64,000 nucleotides of DNA from Brevipalpus yothersi (GCA_003956705.1 QZCP01000312.1:210703-274702); one strand, 5' to 3'. Positions 23,444 to 35,219 are shown, numbered from the stretch's first letter. Notes: a model not told the origin generated them from the sequence alone. Made by a program: numbers and translations.

Positions 23444-24539
23444 CAGGGTGTCTCATAGTAATATGACGGATTTTGAATGCTTATACCTCAGGAATCCTTG
23501 GGAGAATTCTGATAACTTTTCAGTAGTGTGTAGCTAAAATGTGTAATATTTAGTTGCAATACACAAACACAAATTGATTCTTGATTTTGGAAGTTTCAAC
23601 ACAGAAATGATATAACTTCCAGAAAAATGATGATAGCCAAATTTTTTCGGTTTAATACTATCAGTATCATGAAAGCCCATCATTGTAGACAGCATTTCAT
23701 GGAGTTTTCCAAAGATAATGAAAAAATGAGGATTCAGAGTCTCTATGAACTTTACACTTTTTTCATAATACCGGTTGTGATGTCAAAAACATCACTTGCC
23801 CAACGGATTACTGTTCGATTTCCAAGTTTATGGATTGATTCCAAGTATTCAACAAGCTTTCTGATTGCAAGTGGAATTATTGGAGTTTTCTCCGCTTGAC
23901 ACAATTATTAACCGTTGGTTTATCATTGGTATCGTTCGGTCCCATTTGGTATAGTTGGTCAATCATTGGAGTAGATTTCTTAGCAAATTGACTTCGAGGC
24001 ATTCGGATCAGCAAAAGTCCGAAATAGTGGAGGCTTCCGCAGTGTATGAATGTTCTGGGTCCAGACACCGAGATAACAGCCTGATAGGAGAAAAAATGAA
24101 ATTATGATTTCCAGGAATTTCAGGCATGATAATGAATTCTCCGGCCAAAATAAGTCTGATTCATGATTTTGAAGCTATTCCTATCTCTCGAGGGGTGCTG
24201 AAGAAGCCTCAAGTTCGGTCGAAAGTGATTAAGTTTGATCTCCTGCTCTCTTATCTCTTATCTTATCGATCTCGGACCAACTTCATAAGATGTGATTTTT
24301 TATGAGAATTCCAAAAATGTCATGACTTTGTCAAAATTCCATTCATCAGCCGAGAAATCCTAAATTTTCACTTCGGACCCTGTTATCTATCCTGGAAATT
24401 TATCGGACTCCTTCAAACTTATGATGAATAAAACTTACACATTCTTACTGTACAATATCGGAACAATTTACAAAATTCACTGAAAGGGTTCCCAAGATAT
24501 AAGCATTTCAAACTCGTCATATTACTCTGAAACACCATG
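23444..24539. mobile_element. Internally deleted derivative of the 44-47 kb transposon
   Basis: Ends are CAGGGTGTCTCATAG (left) and CTGAAACACCATG (right). The left interior is a diverged copy of 44780-45290 and includes the first part of the transposase frame (TSRHSDQQKSEIVEAS at about 23985-24030, matching ASRYSDQQKSEITETF). It then jumps at about 24080 to the right-end sequence shared with 21640-21850. The catalytic domain is deleted. A TA duplication is not evident at the edges. Confidence 0.8.
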
Positions 24540-25340
24540 TTCATTCAAAACAATAAAAAACGCGATTTTTGTGGTTCCCGCATGATATCGCATCGATTGA
24601 AGTCTAATCCGATCTTATTAATATCTATATTGATTGCAAATGTACTCAGTTTTCAGAAAACACTATCTTATTGGGGAATTTTCGGGTTTCGGTGGGCTTA
24701 ACTGTTGGAAAAACAGACCATTAGCGGATTCTGGCCTGGAGTGGCCTCTATGAGAATCTCATAGAAGCCTCATCAGTACCCATTCAGATGTTTGTTGAGC
24801 TAGACTTTTTGAAAATGGCATCGGAAAGAAGAATTGATCAATTCTTGGCTGATGAATCGCTGAAAAACAGAGAGAAAATGCTTTTTTCTCATGTTTTTGT
24901 GATTTAATCGCATTATGAGTCAATTCTCGGGAGAATTGAAAGTGTATAAAGCGTGAGGACAATAAGAAGATGTGATGAGGCTCAATCATCATTCAAAAAT
25001 GGAAAAAACATGGAAAATAGCGAAGTTTTCCTAAAACTTCAAGGTCGAATATCTCTGTTACCTTCGACCTCATCGATTTGAAACCGAGACCAGTATGCTC
25101 TTCGAATTATATACTATCTGAACATGTAAAAATTTCGATGATCAGAGGTGGGCCAAAAAAAGGCAGTTTCGGGAAACCTCCTTTACATGTAACATCTCTC
25201 ACCACATTGTCCAGCCTCAAAGAAGCGGGGAAGAGCCAGAGGAAGAAGGAGAGCGTGGAGGCTACGGGCGAGTCTAACAGAAAGATAATCTCTCAATCAT
25301 GTTCGCGTCCAGAGGTGACGTCAGGGGAGAAATTATCTTT
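24540..25340. other. No gene seen
   Basis: Spacer upstream of the secreted-protein gene at 25.4 kb. Open frames here lack coding character. Confidence 0.4.
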
Positions 25341-25347
25341 TATAAAG
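25341..25347 (+). promoter_or_regulatory. TATA-like box
   Basis: TATAAAG lies 97 bases upstream of the ATG at 25438. No clear TCAGT initiator is at the ideal spacing, so this is a weaker promoter call than the one at 19538. Confidence 0.4.
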
Positions 25348-25437
25348 TCTGTCAGATTGCTGTAGCTTTAGCAATCGAAGTAGTAACTGCTACCCATCGA
25401 AGTTCTTGCTTTCTTCGGTTGTGCAGAGCATTCAGAA

Positions 25438-26326
25438 ATGAAATTATTTTGTGTGGTCTTGATTTGCTCCACTTTGGCCAATGTTTCCCAATCTGAATTC
25501 AAAGCTTACTATAGACTAGCTGATTATATGGGGTTGCATAGAGATGGTAAGATTTGAACGTTTGTTCAGAACTGACTCTGGTTATGCTCATTTATTGAAT
25601 TATTCCACCGAAGGATTGCCGAAGGCTCTCAAAGTTCTCGATTGGCTGGTCATGGAAAAAGATGATCCTGATAGAAGCAAGATGACTGAGGAGAGGGTTG
25701 ACAAATTTGTTAATTTCGTCTTAGAAAATCAAAATTTGTGTAAAACGGAACTAGATTCACGTAAGATTTCTTGTGAGGAACTCCGTAAAGCGATTGACAA
25801 TCATAAATTTGAAGCTGGAACTGAAGGAATTGACTTCGATGAGAAGATGAAGAGTGTACGAAGAAGGATGAAAGGATTATTCAGTTCTCAAGATATTAAC
25901 CATGTTCAGCCGTATGGAGTTCTCCTTCTCTTGGACTGGGCCCTTGAATTCAGTAATCATGAACATACCAGGCTCCTATCAAAAGAATTTCCCAAACCAA
26001 CGAACCTGAAGGCTTTGATCAAATTCATCATCAACAACAAAGATGCTCTGTGGGCTCGTATCGATGAAGGAATGAGACGAGGTGTTAGGCCGCTGGTTGA
26101 ATACTTCCTTGACAATCTGGATCAAATGGGTTGGCTAACGGAGAAGCCCACAGCTCCCATGTTGTGTAGAGCCTTCAGTAAGCTCCGAAATGTCAACTTG
26201 TACAATGCCGATAATTTACTCGCAAAAAGTGGTCAGAGTTATTATAAAGACTCACAACCCGAATACATGCATTCAGTAAGCAATGGTTTCACTTTTAAAG
26301 AGACTGATCCTTGTGAGCAGTTCTGA
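25438..26326 (+). CDS. Predicted secreted protein, two exons, 273 aa
   Basis: Exon 1 (25438-25546) encodes a signal peptide, MKLFCVVLICSTLANVSQS, then EFKAYYRLADYMGLHRD. A GTAAGA donor at 25547 and an AG at 25612-25613 define a 67-base intron whose removal restores frame into LPKALKVLDWLVMEKDD. Exon 2 (25614-26326) runs to TGA. Without splicing the first frame stops at 25556, so the intron is needed. The body is helical and charged (EERVDKFVNFVLENQNL, MKSVRRRMKGLFSSQD) with cysteines near NLCKTE, ISCEE, MLCRA and DPCEQF, two possible disulfides. AATAAA follows at 26362. The acceptor has a weak pyrimidine tract. The 33.5 kb gene has a similar small intron (65 bases) with the same GTAAGAT donor and exons of similar character. 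Family not recognised. Confidence 0.75.
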
Positions 26327-26361
26327 AGTTCTCACATCGAATCCGTTGCAGAGAAAACTTG

Positions 26362-26367
26362 AATAAA
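26362..26367 (+). promoter_or_regulatory. Polyadenylation signal AATAAA
   Basis: Lies 36 bases after the stop codon of the 273-aa secreted-protein gene. Confidence 0.6.
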
Positions 26368-27300
26368 GTGATCATCTAGCCTATGTAACGGTAGATTCTT
26401 ATTTCTTCTCATCAAAACGCTGAGTGGCAGTGAATATATCATTGGCGTCAAACTTGACTTGGAGCAGTGATAACCTGTTCACGCCCAGTGACCAGTGTTT
26501 GTGAAAAAACATCCAAATCGATCAGAATCACCAGTTTTGTCTAGCCCTCTCGAGCGGATTAGATAATGTATACTGAAATCTCTCTTTTTTCACATGATCA
26601 TGCTGAAATGCAAAAAGGAAGAAAGTAAATGTGACGAATGTCTTCTTGAGCCGTTATACACATGACTTGTAGTTTTGATGGAGAAGTAAAGTTTTTTTGA
26701 GCATAATGGTCAAGATCTCTTAGTCAGCATTCGATTTCAATCGCATCTCATAGCTTATTGCAATACGTTTGTGTTGAATAGCCTCTTTTGCATTCTTGTT
26801 GAATGGCCAAGCAACGTTGGGCTACTGATTTATCATATCATTTCATACATATAGCATCAGTGAGAAAAATCCAGTAAGTTATGCTTAATTTTATGGCAAG
26901 TTGTTGGTGTGCCAAGATACCACTGAATTAGGGAGAAAACTGATATCACATCAAACGAGTCATGAGGTTTCAAAAAATTAAATCTCGATGAATTTTAATA
27001 TCAGGAATACTTAATTAGTCTCACAAAGCTTTTCCTATTCTCATGGAAATGAATTTGGCTCGCTGAGGATAGATTAGGCACCACTAGTCGATCTTAAATA
27101 TTGATTGACAATCCAGAAGAGAAAGTGATATTCAATGTTTCATAAGTACACTTGGTAACTGATCTCATCCTACTTTCTCTTTCTCTTTCTCTTTCTTCCT
27201 TAGCAGTGATCATAGTTAGACGATTTGATGAATTTACCATTCATCCATGAATTATAGATAGCTGATCAGTTTATGCTGGGGTGAGATGTCGACGCTTACG
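26368..27300. other. No gene seen
   Basis: AT-rich spacer with a short TTTCTC tract at 27175-27200. No convincing coding sequence. Confidence 0.4.
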
Positions 27301-27304
27301 AGAA

Positions 27305-27312
27305 TATAAAAA
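27305..27312 (+). promoter_or_regulatory. TATA box of a truncated gene
   Basis: TATAAAAA lies about 100 bases upstream of the ATG at 27408, with a TCACAGT match at 27334-27340 at initiator distance. Confidence 0.5.
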
Positions 27313-27407
27313 CGGAACAAAAAGGGCCAACCCTCACAGTTAACCAGTTTGTTAGAGATCGGAAATTATCTTTCTATTTTTCTAACTTAGCAGTCAGAAA
27401 AATCGAT

Positions 27408-27616
27408 ATGGCTGGTAAATCCATTATCACTCTGAACATTGTCATACACTCTGCTGAGTGAAGGGAAAATCAACGCTTTTCAATTGGGAATTTATCCCCA
27501 TTCACACGAATTTCAGCTATTGTCTGTGTCCAAGCGTATGAATCGGAGAAAGAACCCCAAAAGATTCAGAAATATCTCGAAGAGATGATAGAGTGTGAAA
27601 GAGAAGTTAGTTATGC
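27408..27616 (+). pseudogene. Secreted-protein gene cut off by a mobile element
   Basis: The ATG at 27408 opens a short hydrophobic reading (AGKSIITLNIVIHSA). After TTTCAG at 27511-27516 a second exon reads AIVCVQAYESEKEPQKIQKY, then LEEMIECEREVSYAKDN. At 27617 the sequence passes into the inverted-repeat element of 27.6-31.7 kb, which supplies a spurious C-terminus and stop. I could not find a donor that joins the two exons in phase with the hydrophobic reading kept whole, so the first exon may also be damaged. Promoter motifs precede it. Confidence 0.45.
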
Positions 27617-27850
27617 AAAGGACAATGTCCAAAGCTGCCCATGCCCAGATTTTCTTGAAACTTTCTTATCGCATGTTATCAGGTGTGATAAGACCAGAAA
27701 ACGAAATGAAAATTCTCTGTGACTGATATCTTAGGAGATATGACCATTGCAAGTCAAAGATAGATCTGTTTATCTATTTGAAAGAGCTCTGGTAGTTCTA
27801 CTGCAGGACCATATTAGGCTCTCAAAAAAGAGTGTACGTCTCTCTCTCTC

Positions 27851-28977
27851 TGTATGTTTCTCTCTCTCTATCGGTGTAAAATCGCCGCTGAATAATTAAA
27901 AATACACACTTCGGCTGTAGAGCTAGAAGTATTCAGTAAGAACTATTTTCCAATGTGACGATTTTCATCGTGTATTTTGGTGCCCCGTGTGGGGATCGGG
28001 CAGAAAGTTCATATGATAGAATCGATTACGTGAATTTGATTGTATCTCTTTAAAATTCCTATCATTTGTTCTGTAATGTCATCACATCTTTTGTGACTAA
28101 AAAATTAGAATAATTCATCGCCAAAAGTTTATTCTGTTTGCTTGGAATCTATGATTCAAATGTTTGTGTACTGTTCAGCGAAGTTTATTGATACTCTGAT
28201 TTGTCTGTGAGATACTGTTAATATTGCTAAAGTTTCTGATGCTGTTGCTGCCAGGAAAATGATCGGAGTCAACTATCGAATCCAAATGAGAACAAGTATT
28301 TTCACATATGGTACAGTTCAATGTACCAGAATTGGTAGTGAAAATATCCCATTATAGTTGATCCTTTGATTCTTGTTTACATGGAACTTCACCGCAAAAG
28401 TGTACATCTTGTTACTCTCTGGCATTTTTCCCTTTCTTCCTTCGCCCAAACACGTACATGAGAAACACGTATTGACATGGAAGTGAGCTCGAATGATTCA
28501 CTCCCAATATTTGAACAGAATACATCGAATTGCTCGCATATTATATGCTGTGGAACTTATCTTCAAAATCAATTTTGGTGATGTTTCTCGTTCACTCTTC
28601 CCATTTCTCCACCATCATTCTGGAAAATTAGTGCACCATAGTGTTTCCAACATTCAATCGTGACCTGATTACTTTGTGAGAGAGAAAAAAGTCGAGCTTC
28701 GAGAATAAAAAGAGTTAATCCGACAAATAAGCTTCTTGATATGCTCAGGAATCAGAACTCACATCATCCAATATCTTCATCATCACCTTCTTCTTCCTCT
28801 TCTTCTTTTACTATTATTCACTCTTTATGCGAATTATCATCACCAGTAGATTATGTATGTTTCTCTCTCTCTATCGGTGTATAAGCGCCGCTGAATAATT
28901 AAAAATACACACTTCGGCTGTAGAGCTAGAAGAATTCAGTAAGAACTATTTTCCAATGTGACGATTTTCATTGTGCA
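27851..28977 (+). mobile_element. Short-LTR (TRIM-like) retroelement
   Basis: Two direct repeats of 124 bases (27851-27974 and 28854-28977) start TGTATGTTTCTCTC and end near TTTTCATCG/TTG then TGTA/TGCA, differing at a few positions. Directly after the left repeat is TGGTGCCCCGTGTGGGG (27978-27994), which looks like the complement of a tRNA 3' end including CCA. The roughly 880-base interior has no gag or pol. It therefore fits a terminal-repeat retrotransposon in miniature. The right repeat abuts the inverted-repeat arm at 28978, so this element inserted into the larger one. The true left LTR edge may lie further out. Confidence 0.7.
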
Positions 28978-29608
28978 ACCGTTTTTCTATTCCAGCAAAA
29001 AGTCGTCGTATCGTGATTAGAGTGGTATCAGGAGAATTCTTATCAAGAGTGTTTTAAGATGAGCTATGACTCCTGCATCAAGAAATGATGGAACCTAGGA
29101 AGAATGCTCTATCTTTTTCGTGGAAAAACAAGCTTTGACCCAGAAATCTCAGTAGTACTAGTGCATTCCTCATTGAAAATAAGATAAGATAAGACATGTC
29201 ATAGAAAAATTCCTTAGGTGGAACATGGTCAAGAATGATAAAAATTGTTTTTCTGAAGATCAAGGACTGGCTCAAACATGAAGATAATGCCTGAATATCT
29301 CGCTCCATTGATAAGATAAGATAAGCATCAGTTAATCAATTTTTTCCCAGTGGAGATTGGTGGAAAATGAGAAAAATCATTTTTCTAGAGAACGCAGTCT
29401 GAACCAAAGATGGTGATAACGCTTAAATATTTCTTTTCATTGCTAAAACAAAGTGAATCATAACTTTCCATCCTCAGAGGGGAGGAAATTGATTTGAATT
29501 GAAAAATCCTTTATGCACGAAGGTTGAAAAACCTTGGACAGTTTTTTTAAGTAGTTATCTTTGCCTCTTCGCCCAGATGTTTATGGGGATATGACTCAAA
29601 AGCCTCTA

Positions 29609-30025
29609 TCATAAATGAGCTGGAGCCCACTTTTCCTGCTCAGGAGGCTTCTTCCCTCCATCAATTTTGATGAAAGTCACTACCTTTTTGCCAAACTCAG
29701 CCCGACGGATGGCTCTGGCTTTTTCAGCCTCAGCCATTTCCCTCTTTTTAGGAGCTTCATCTGTATCCCCTTCCCCATGGAGCTGCCCTTTCTGCCGAGA
29801 AAAGCCAAGATATCTTCCAAAAGATCTGAAAACTCTTTTGATCATTCGCCGGGGGAGCTTCTCCAACTCTCTGGTGTCCTTTGGATTCACGCAAGAGGTT
29901 GGAGGACGGCTCTTGAGCCACTCTGACTCGTGAGACTTCTCTCGCAATCTCTTACGCTGCTTTTTGCTCAAATCATTCTCTTCCATTTGTGTTTCATCAA
30001 CTAGGGTTGAAGCTTCTTTCTCCAT
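29609..30025 (-). CDS. Basic accessory protein of the inverted-repeat element, 138 aa
   Basis: An intact minus-strand frame. The N-terminal third is acidic then strongly basic (SKKQRKRLREK), the middle reads RMIKRVFRSFGRYLGFSRQK, and the C-terminus is GGKKPPEQEKWAPAHL. No known domain is recognised. Basic clusters suggest nucleic-acid binding or nuclear entry. Related copies are at 13.2-13.6 kb (stops), 40.5 kb (C-terminal KKPPEQ only) and 59.9-60.3 kb (early stop). It therefore travels with these repeats and is likely an element-borne protein, not a host gene. Confidence 0.55.
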   Translation of the reverse strand: MEKEASTLVDETQMEENDLSKKQRKRLREKSHESEWLKSRPPTSCVNPKDTRELEKLPRRMIKRVFRSFGRYLGFSRQKGQLHGEGDTDEAPKKREMAEAEKARAIRRAEFGKKVVTFIKIDGGKKPPEQEKWAPAHL

Positions 30026-30360
30026 GATAATCAGTTGTTCTTCACAGTATAATCTGATGCTACCTTTATTCGATTGTATTCACACTCAAACTGATATAAT
30101 TCAGCTCATTGACAGAGTGATTTCCATATTGCCTAATGAATCGTCTACCCGCTCAACTTTTTGACTGATATCAGTTTCCCAGGTTTCAACTCAAATAATC
30201 ACAAGACCAGAGCCCTGCTAGTGTTAACCAGTTGGCACCACGAGAGGGTAGGGATGGATTTTATCCGATCGAGGGGTGGACTAATTATCACTATAGTGTC
30301 CAAATCTAGCCCCTTATGAACACAAAATATCATTGAAATGTCACTGTCATTAAATTGTCA

Positions 30361-30895
30361 CTATTCAGCGTCGCCATCTGATTCATCTCCACTAAGGAAC
30401 CTATCACCGAGTCTCTTGTTCAGTACGTGACCCTCGAATCCATCACTCATCATCATCACTGCTACAAAGGCTTGTAAGCAGGGGTTCACAGTACGGAGGC
30501 CACTCTTACAATACCTTGCAACAACTTGCTCAAGCCCTTCTGCTGCAGGATCTATCATCATGAACACTTGCCATTTTGTATTCCTCTTATGGCGAAAGCA
30601 CATTCTCACTCGAAATGGAAGAGGCTCTTGGACTTCGATGTTGTATTGAAGGTAATTGATTGATGAGCTATTTCTGTGTATCTTGAGCTAGAAATAATCA
30701 TGAACAATATTCATCAGAAGTCTCAATGGCAATCAAACTATCTAGCTTACCTCGAGATTGAGTTTCATCTCTTCGAACCTCGCCTTGTACGAGTCAACGA
30801 GTTTCAAGCAATAGTTACCAGCGGCCAGATGGTATGGCTCATCGTCAATCAGAAGTCTGATGTCTCCCGAAGGTTATAAACTCTGAATGATCTTT
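30361..30895 (-). pseudogene. SWIM-domain relic of an HTH-DDE-SWIM transposase
   Basis: The minus strand reads YHLAAGNYCLKLVDSYKARF, then after an intron-like gap MRMCFRHKRNTKWQVFMMID and GLRTVNPCLQAF. The intact paralogue at 58842-59353 has GKYYLKLIDSYKARF and GLRTVSPCSHAF. The zinc ligands are damaged: the first CxC is reduced to one cysteine and the histidine is glutamine. The HTH and DDE parts are missing and the upstream part is frameshifted. Confidence 0.75.
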
Positions 30896-31662
30896 CAATT
30901 CTCAACAGTCGATCTGGAGCTGAGGTAGACTCCAGTTATAAGTGTTCTAGCAGCATGGATGAGAAGAAACAGATTCCTCTATTGATTTGATTTTACTCAT
31001 TTTTTGTGATTATTTGATTTTTCGAATTGAATCATTTGGTTGGGATTATTCTTTCATTTATTTGACTTCATTTTGATCACAATTCCTCAGCTCTAGCAGC
31101 GGTGAGTTTACCTGAATGGATGTTAATGATATTAGAATTTCTCGGTTGAAAAAAGAAAAAGTTGATGGACTGGTGCTCATCTTATTTTATCAATGGAGTG
31201 AGATGTTCAGGCGTTATCTTCATTTTTGAGCCAGTCCTTGTTCTTCAGAAAAACAATTTTTATCATTCTTGACCATGTTCCACCTAAGGAATTCTTCTAT
31301 GACATGTCTTATCTTATCTTATTTTTGATGAGGAATGCACTACTACTACTAAGGTTTCTGGGTCAAAGCTTGTTTTTCCACGAAAAAGATAGAGCATTCT
31401 TCCTAGGTTCCATCATTTCTTGATGCAGGAGTCATAGCTCATCTTAAAACACTCTCGATAAGAATTCTCCTGATACCACTCTAATCACGATACGACGACT
31501 TTTTGCTGGAATAGAAAAACGGTCATATCTCCTAAGGTATCAGTCACAGAGAATTCTTATCTCGTTTTTTGGTCTCATCACATCTGATAACATACGATAA
31601 GAAAGTTTCAAGAAAATCTGGGCATAGGCACTTTTCCCATAGATAATGGGCATTGTCCTTTG

Positions 31663-32394
31663 TGAGGTCCACTAACGAACGTGTGGTAGATCGTCATCCT
31701 TCCTTTGTGACCTCTTCCTTTATCAATAAGTTTCATCAATATTTATATTCAATATCTGCTTTGGCTTAGACTCCTCAGAATCATTCACGCGTTAGCCTCT
31801 ACATCTACAGAACCTATTGGAAGCATCATATGAATTATAAGGTTACTAATGAGGTTACTAATTACCCCTAAAAGGTGCAAGATAAATTTCAATTTTTTTC
31901 TTAAACTCACGTAAGAGTTTATTTGACCATTCGTTTCGTCAAGATATCATGATTGATATGGTTTGAATTTCTACACTGATGTCACTGTATAATTTATGAA
32001 ATTGGAATAAGCAAGCTGACAGCAAGAGCAGTGAGCTTCCTAGCATCATCTATTTTCTGAGGGCCGAGTTATACATCACTTATGCTCAATCGTATTATAT
32101 ATCTTTGCTAGAATATCACTCGCTTGTTTGCTCTCATTTTCGAGACTAAGCTTGAGCCCGTTAATTTTTCTCGAATCATCACTGATCTGTGGATCTGAAA
32201 AGTTAGGGAAATACAGACTAACCTCTTAAAGTATCGGTTGTTCCAATCAAGTTAAAATTAATCAAATTATTCACTCTCAAAAATGGACATTAATAATGGA
32301 AACAGAGATTGAGAATAATAATTGGAATGTTTCCTGACGATAATCATCAGAAAAGCTATTTAAAGAGCTTTCAATTTAGGCCCCTGGATGATTC
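31663..32394. other. No gene seen
   Basis: Spacer between two repeats, with no coding-like frame and no paired repeat in the window. Confidence 0.4.
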
Positions 32395-32715
32395 TAGAGG
32401 AGAATAGCCAAAACTGCCCCCTCTCAGATTTTGATGAAACTTTCTTATCAGGTGTGATAAAACTAAAAATCAGATTGATAATTGTCTATGACTCATACTC
32501 TCAGAGATATGATCATTTTCTCATTTTCGAAAAAATTTCATCATATCGAGATAAAAATGATATCATAGGTTTTCTTATCAAATGTGTGATTGGATAAGGT
32601 ATAAGTCATGCTCCTAATGCTGCTGGAAGCTAGTTAAAGTCCACTATTTACGCTCTATCTCGAGAACCAGAGAGTCTATCTCTGATATGATAACATTTTC
32701 TTATCACTCACAAAA
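32395..32715. repeat. Repeat, inverted copy of 60895-61215
   Basis: Reads as the reverse complement of 60895-61215, including CCCCTCTCAGATTTTGATGA and TCTCGAGAACCAGAGAGTCT against their complements. It carries the subterminal AACTTTCTTATC motif of the 27.6-31.7 kb element family. Confidence 0.75.
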
Positions 32716-33467
32716 AGGGAGGTGAAGTAATAAACCATCGAGGGGAGCACTATTTCTAGTTTCTATTTCATAGGAAACAGAAACGATAGCTGTGTGAGAG
32801 GAAAGCTGGATAATTACAAGTACCAAGTAAATGCGAGTGAACACAATGAATGGTGACTCTAATGGTAGGTAACTATTGTTGATACGCTGTCTTGTTTGCT
32901 TCTACTATTCATGAAAAATAGTAAAAACTCTTTGAAAATTGTTCATGATCGTGTGAAAAGATGGGGTGAATTCTAATAGGCTTGAAAAAATTAATAAATA
33001 TGATTATTTGGCCACAAATTCCTCAGTTCACACATCCTTCACCAAAGAACAAGCTTCTCAGAGCTAATCATCAATAATGCAGACAGAGATTGAGAATGAT
33101 GCTTACCATTCTTTAGGGTTTTTTCAATGGTACATAGTGTAATTGATGTCACCTATGAAAACTCCCCACAGGTCCACGGATGCAAAAATATCTTCACCGA
33201 AGTCTTTCGTTATTTATCCGATAGTGTTTGATGATTAGACGAGAAACGAGCATCAAGTTCACATCGCTTGGTGCTTCTTGATATATTGGTTCTATTTCTA
33301 TTGATATTGAATTTTCGTTCAAAGATGATGCCTGTTGTTCCTATGCAATGAGAGAGAAGTGCAAACGCTCAGTATCATGTTCATGCCTATTAGATAATTT
33401 TCCTCATACTTTCTGCTCACTTCAATCTGGATCTCCAAGCAATACTAGTGAAGTGAATTATTTCAAA

Positions 33468-33957
33468 ATGAAATATTTGTGTGCATTTCTAATTGTGTCT
33501 TCTTTTGTTACCTGTGAGTTAACCCTGTACTAATATCAACGAAAAGAAAATTTCTATCAAGTATTGGAAAGAATTGAAGATAGCGTTTCTTCTATCTCTT
33601 TCCAGGTATGGGTGGTTTTTTCCATCCGAAGACAAAATATTCATCACTAGCTGATTGGAGAGATGACTTGCTGAGGCGATTCAACGCCTGTTACGCCATA
33701 ACATTGGTAAGATCTGGACTTTGATTTTGATCACTTCTATTCTCTTACATTCTGATTACTCTTCTACTCAGAGCCCCAAGGTGGTTTGGTTGTACAATGA
33801 TATCCTCCGGGTGAGAGAATCCGGTCAATCAATGACAACTGAGCAAGCTCTGGGATGGGAAGAAGAGCTCCAGAAAATCAGACCAGATCGAGGTGAATTG
33901 CGAACTTGTGTTTTGAAAGATGAAAAACTTGAGTTTGAGTGCTTCTATCCTATTTGA
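33468..33957 (+). CDS. Predicted small secreted protein, three exons, 110 aa
   Basis: Exons 33468-33513, 33606-33706 and 33772-33957 join in frame (46+101+186 bases). Exon 1 encodes the signal peptide MKYLCAFLIVSSFVTC, whose last codon is split by the first intron (GTGAGT ... CTTTCCAG). Exon 2 gives MGGFFHPKTKYSSLADWRDD and LLRRFNACYAITL. The second intron is 65 bases (GTAAGAT ... CTACTCAG). Exon 3 gives SPKVVWLYNDILRVRES to GELRTC and ends EFECFYPI before TGA. Cysteines in the mature part are at the exon 1/2 junction, NACYA, RTCV and FECF, enough for two disulfides. All splice sites are strong. The product is probably extracellular. The 25.4 kb gene shares the small second intron and donor, so the two may be distant relatives. 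Function unknown. Confidence 0.75.
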
Positions 33958-34189
33958 TGCTAAAATTCTCACCATGAGGGGGATTCTATCTGTTGAATGA
34001 ACATGATCCAAACACGAACAGAAAATGGCTAATTGGATAATTCCAATACTTTCGGACAATTTGAGGGTCATTTCGAGCTTCAGTAATGAAATCAGATACA
34101 ATTTTCGATGATGGATTCATCATGAAGCGTACATTACTCAGTGGGGGAATAGACGGGATATCAGAAAGAGATCGCGCTTGAGATATGAA

Positions 34190-35060
34190 CAATTCATCTC
34201 CGAAAACCTTTGTTGGAGCTATACCATGGCATCCAAGATGGAGGCTCCATGAGAAGTATTTTCTCTCACTTTCCTCCACTGAACATTCGATTTATCATGA
34301 TTCCTGCTCTAACAATACCATGGAATGAGTATCCACCCATTGCTCCGTGGAAAACTTGAAGAGAGCTGAAGAATGAGAGCTTTTCGAAGAAGAGTGCTGA
34401 TCTCACTCCTATTCACTGTGCTCAAGCTCATAGGACTGTTGTTTAGTCTACCCTTATCTTTGATGGGTTGGATTGATATTCAGTTTAGTACTGCGATGTC
34501 GGTAACTGTGAAGAATTATACCAGTTAGTACCTTGAAACATTCTTAGAATGTTGACCATTACACAATCGTGCTGTAATGCAAATTCCATTTTGTGGTCAG
34601 ATCATTTTGTTGATCATCAAGATAGGAGGACGTTTTTCAGTATAGCAAAAAAATATCTATTTTAGAAACCTGAAACTCCTCGACAACCTTGATCATAAAA
34701 TTGACTGATCATGCTCTCAGTTTGGTCATTAAGTAAGAGAGATTTGTGGAGATATGATCGGTTATAGGAAAAAATGTTGTTTTTCTCCATCCTGTTATCT
34801 AATCCTGATTTTATCTTAACATTCTTTTTACCGAAGAACTGAGTTTGTTTTTAGCCTTGGAAAAAACTGATTTTGTTAAAAATCGGGTGAGATTGAGACC
34901 TCTTGTGGCCTGATGAAGCTCCAAAGCGTTGGCACTCATATCTCGAGAACGAAAAGTCTCAGAGAATCTAAACTGATATAATCATGTTTTTTTTGAAAAA
35001 TAGATAAGATTAGATGGGTCTCGAATCTTTCCAAGCTAGGGCTCAAATGGTGACTATTCT
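34190..35060. repeat. R-family repeat copy
   Basis: Shares blocks with 5330-6140 in the same order: the GAATGAGTATCCACCCATT block, the AAGAGAGCTGAAGAATGAGA block, the GATCATTTTGTTGATCATCA block and CACTCATATCTCGAGAACGA. No conserved frame. Confidence 0.65.
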
Positions 35061-35219
35061 TTCATGGAATCTACACCTCACAAGTCTCAGAATCATTGAC
35101 AGAATTTTTCAATGGAGAGCGGGTCCTAAAAGTTAGTCTAGAAATTGAGAGAAGTGCATGTTATCATGAAGACTCCACTCCGTTCTAGAAGTTGAATTCG
35201 AAGATGAGTTGCTCATATC

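Larger units (their letters stand above)
27617..31662. mobile_element. Inverted-repeat element with transposase relic and accessory ORF
   Basis: The ends are AAAGGACAATG (27617) and CATTGTCCTTT (31662). Inverted similarity runs through TTTCTTGAAACTTTCTTATC and continues, after a nested LTR element at 27851-28977, between 28978-29342 and 31157-31523. Inside, on the minus strand, are an intact basic ORF (29609-30025) and a SWIM-domain relic (30361-30895) related to the transposase at 56754-59353. Fragments with the same ends lie at 13.8-14.3, 40.7-40.9 and 60.5-61.2 kb. No target duplication was recognised. Confidence 0.65.
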
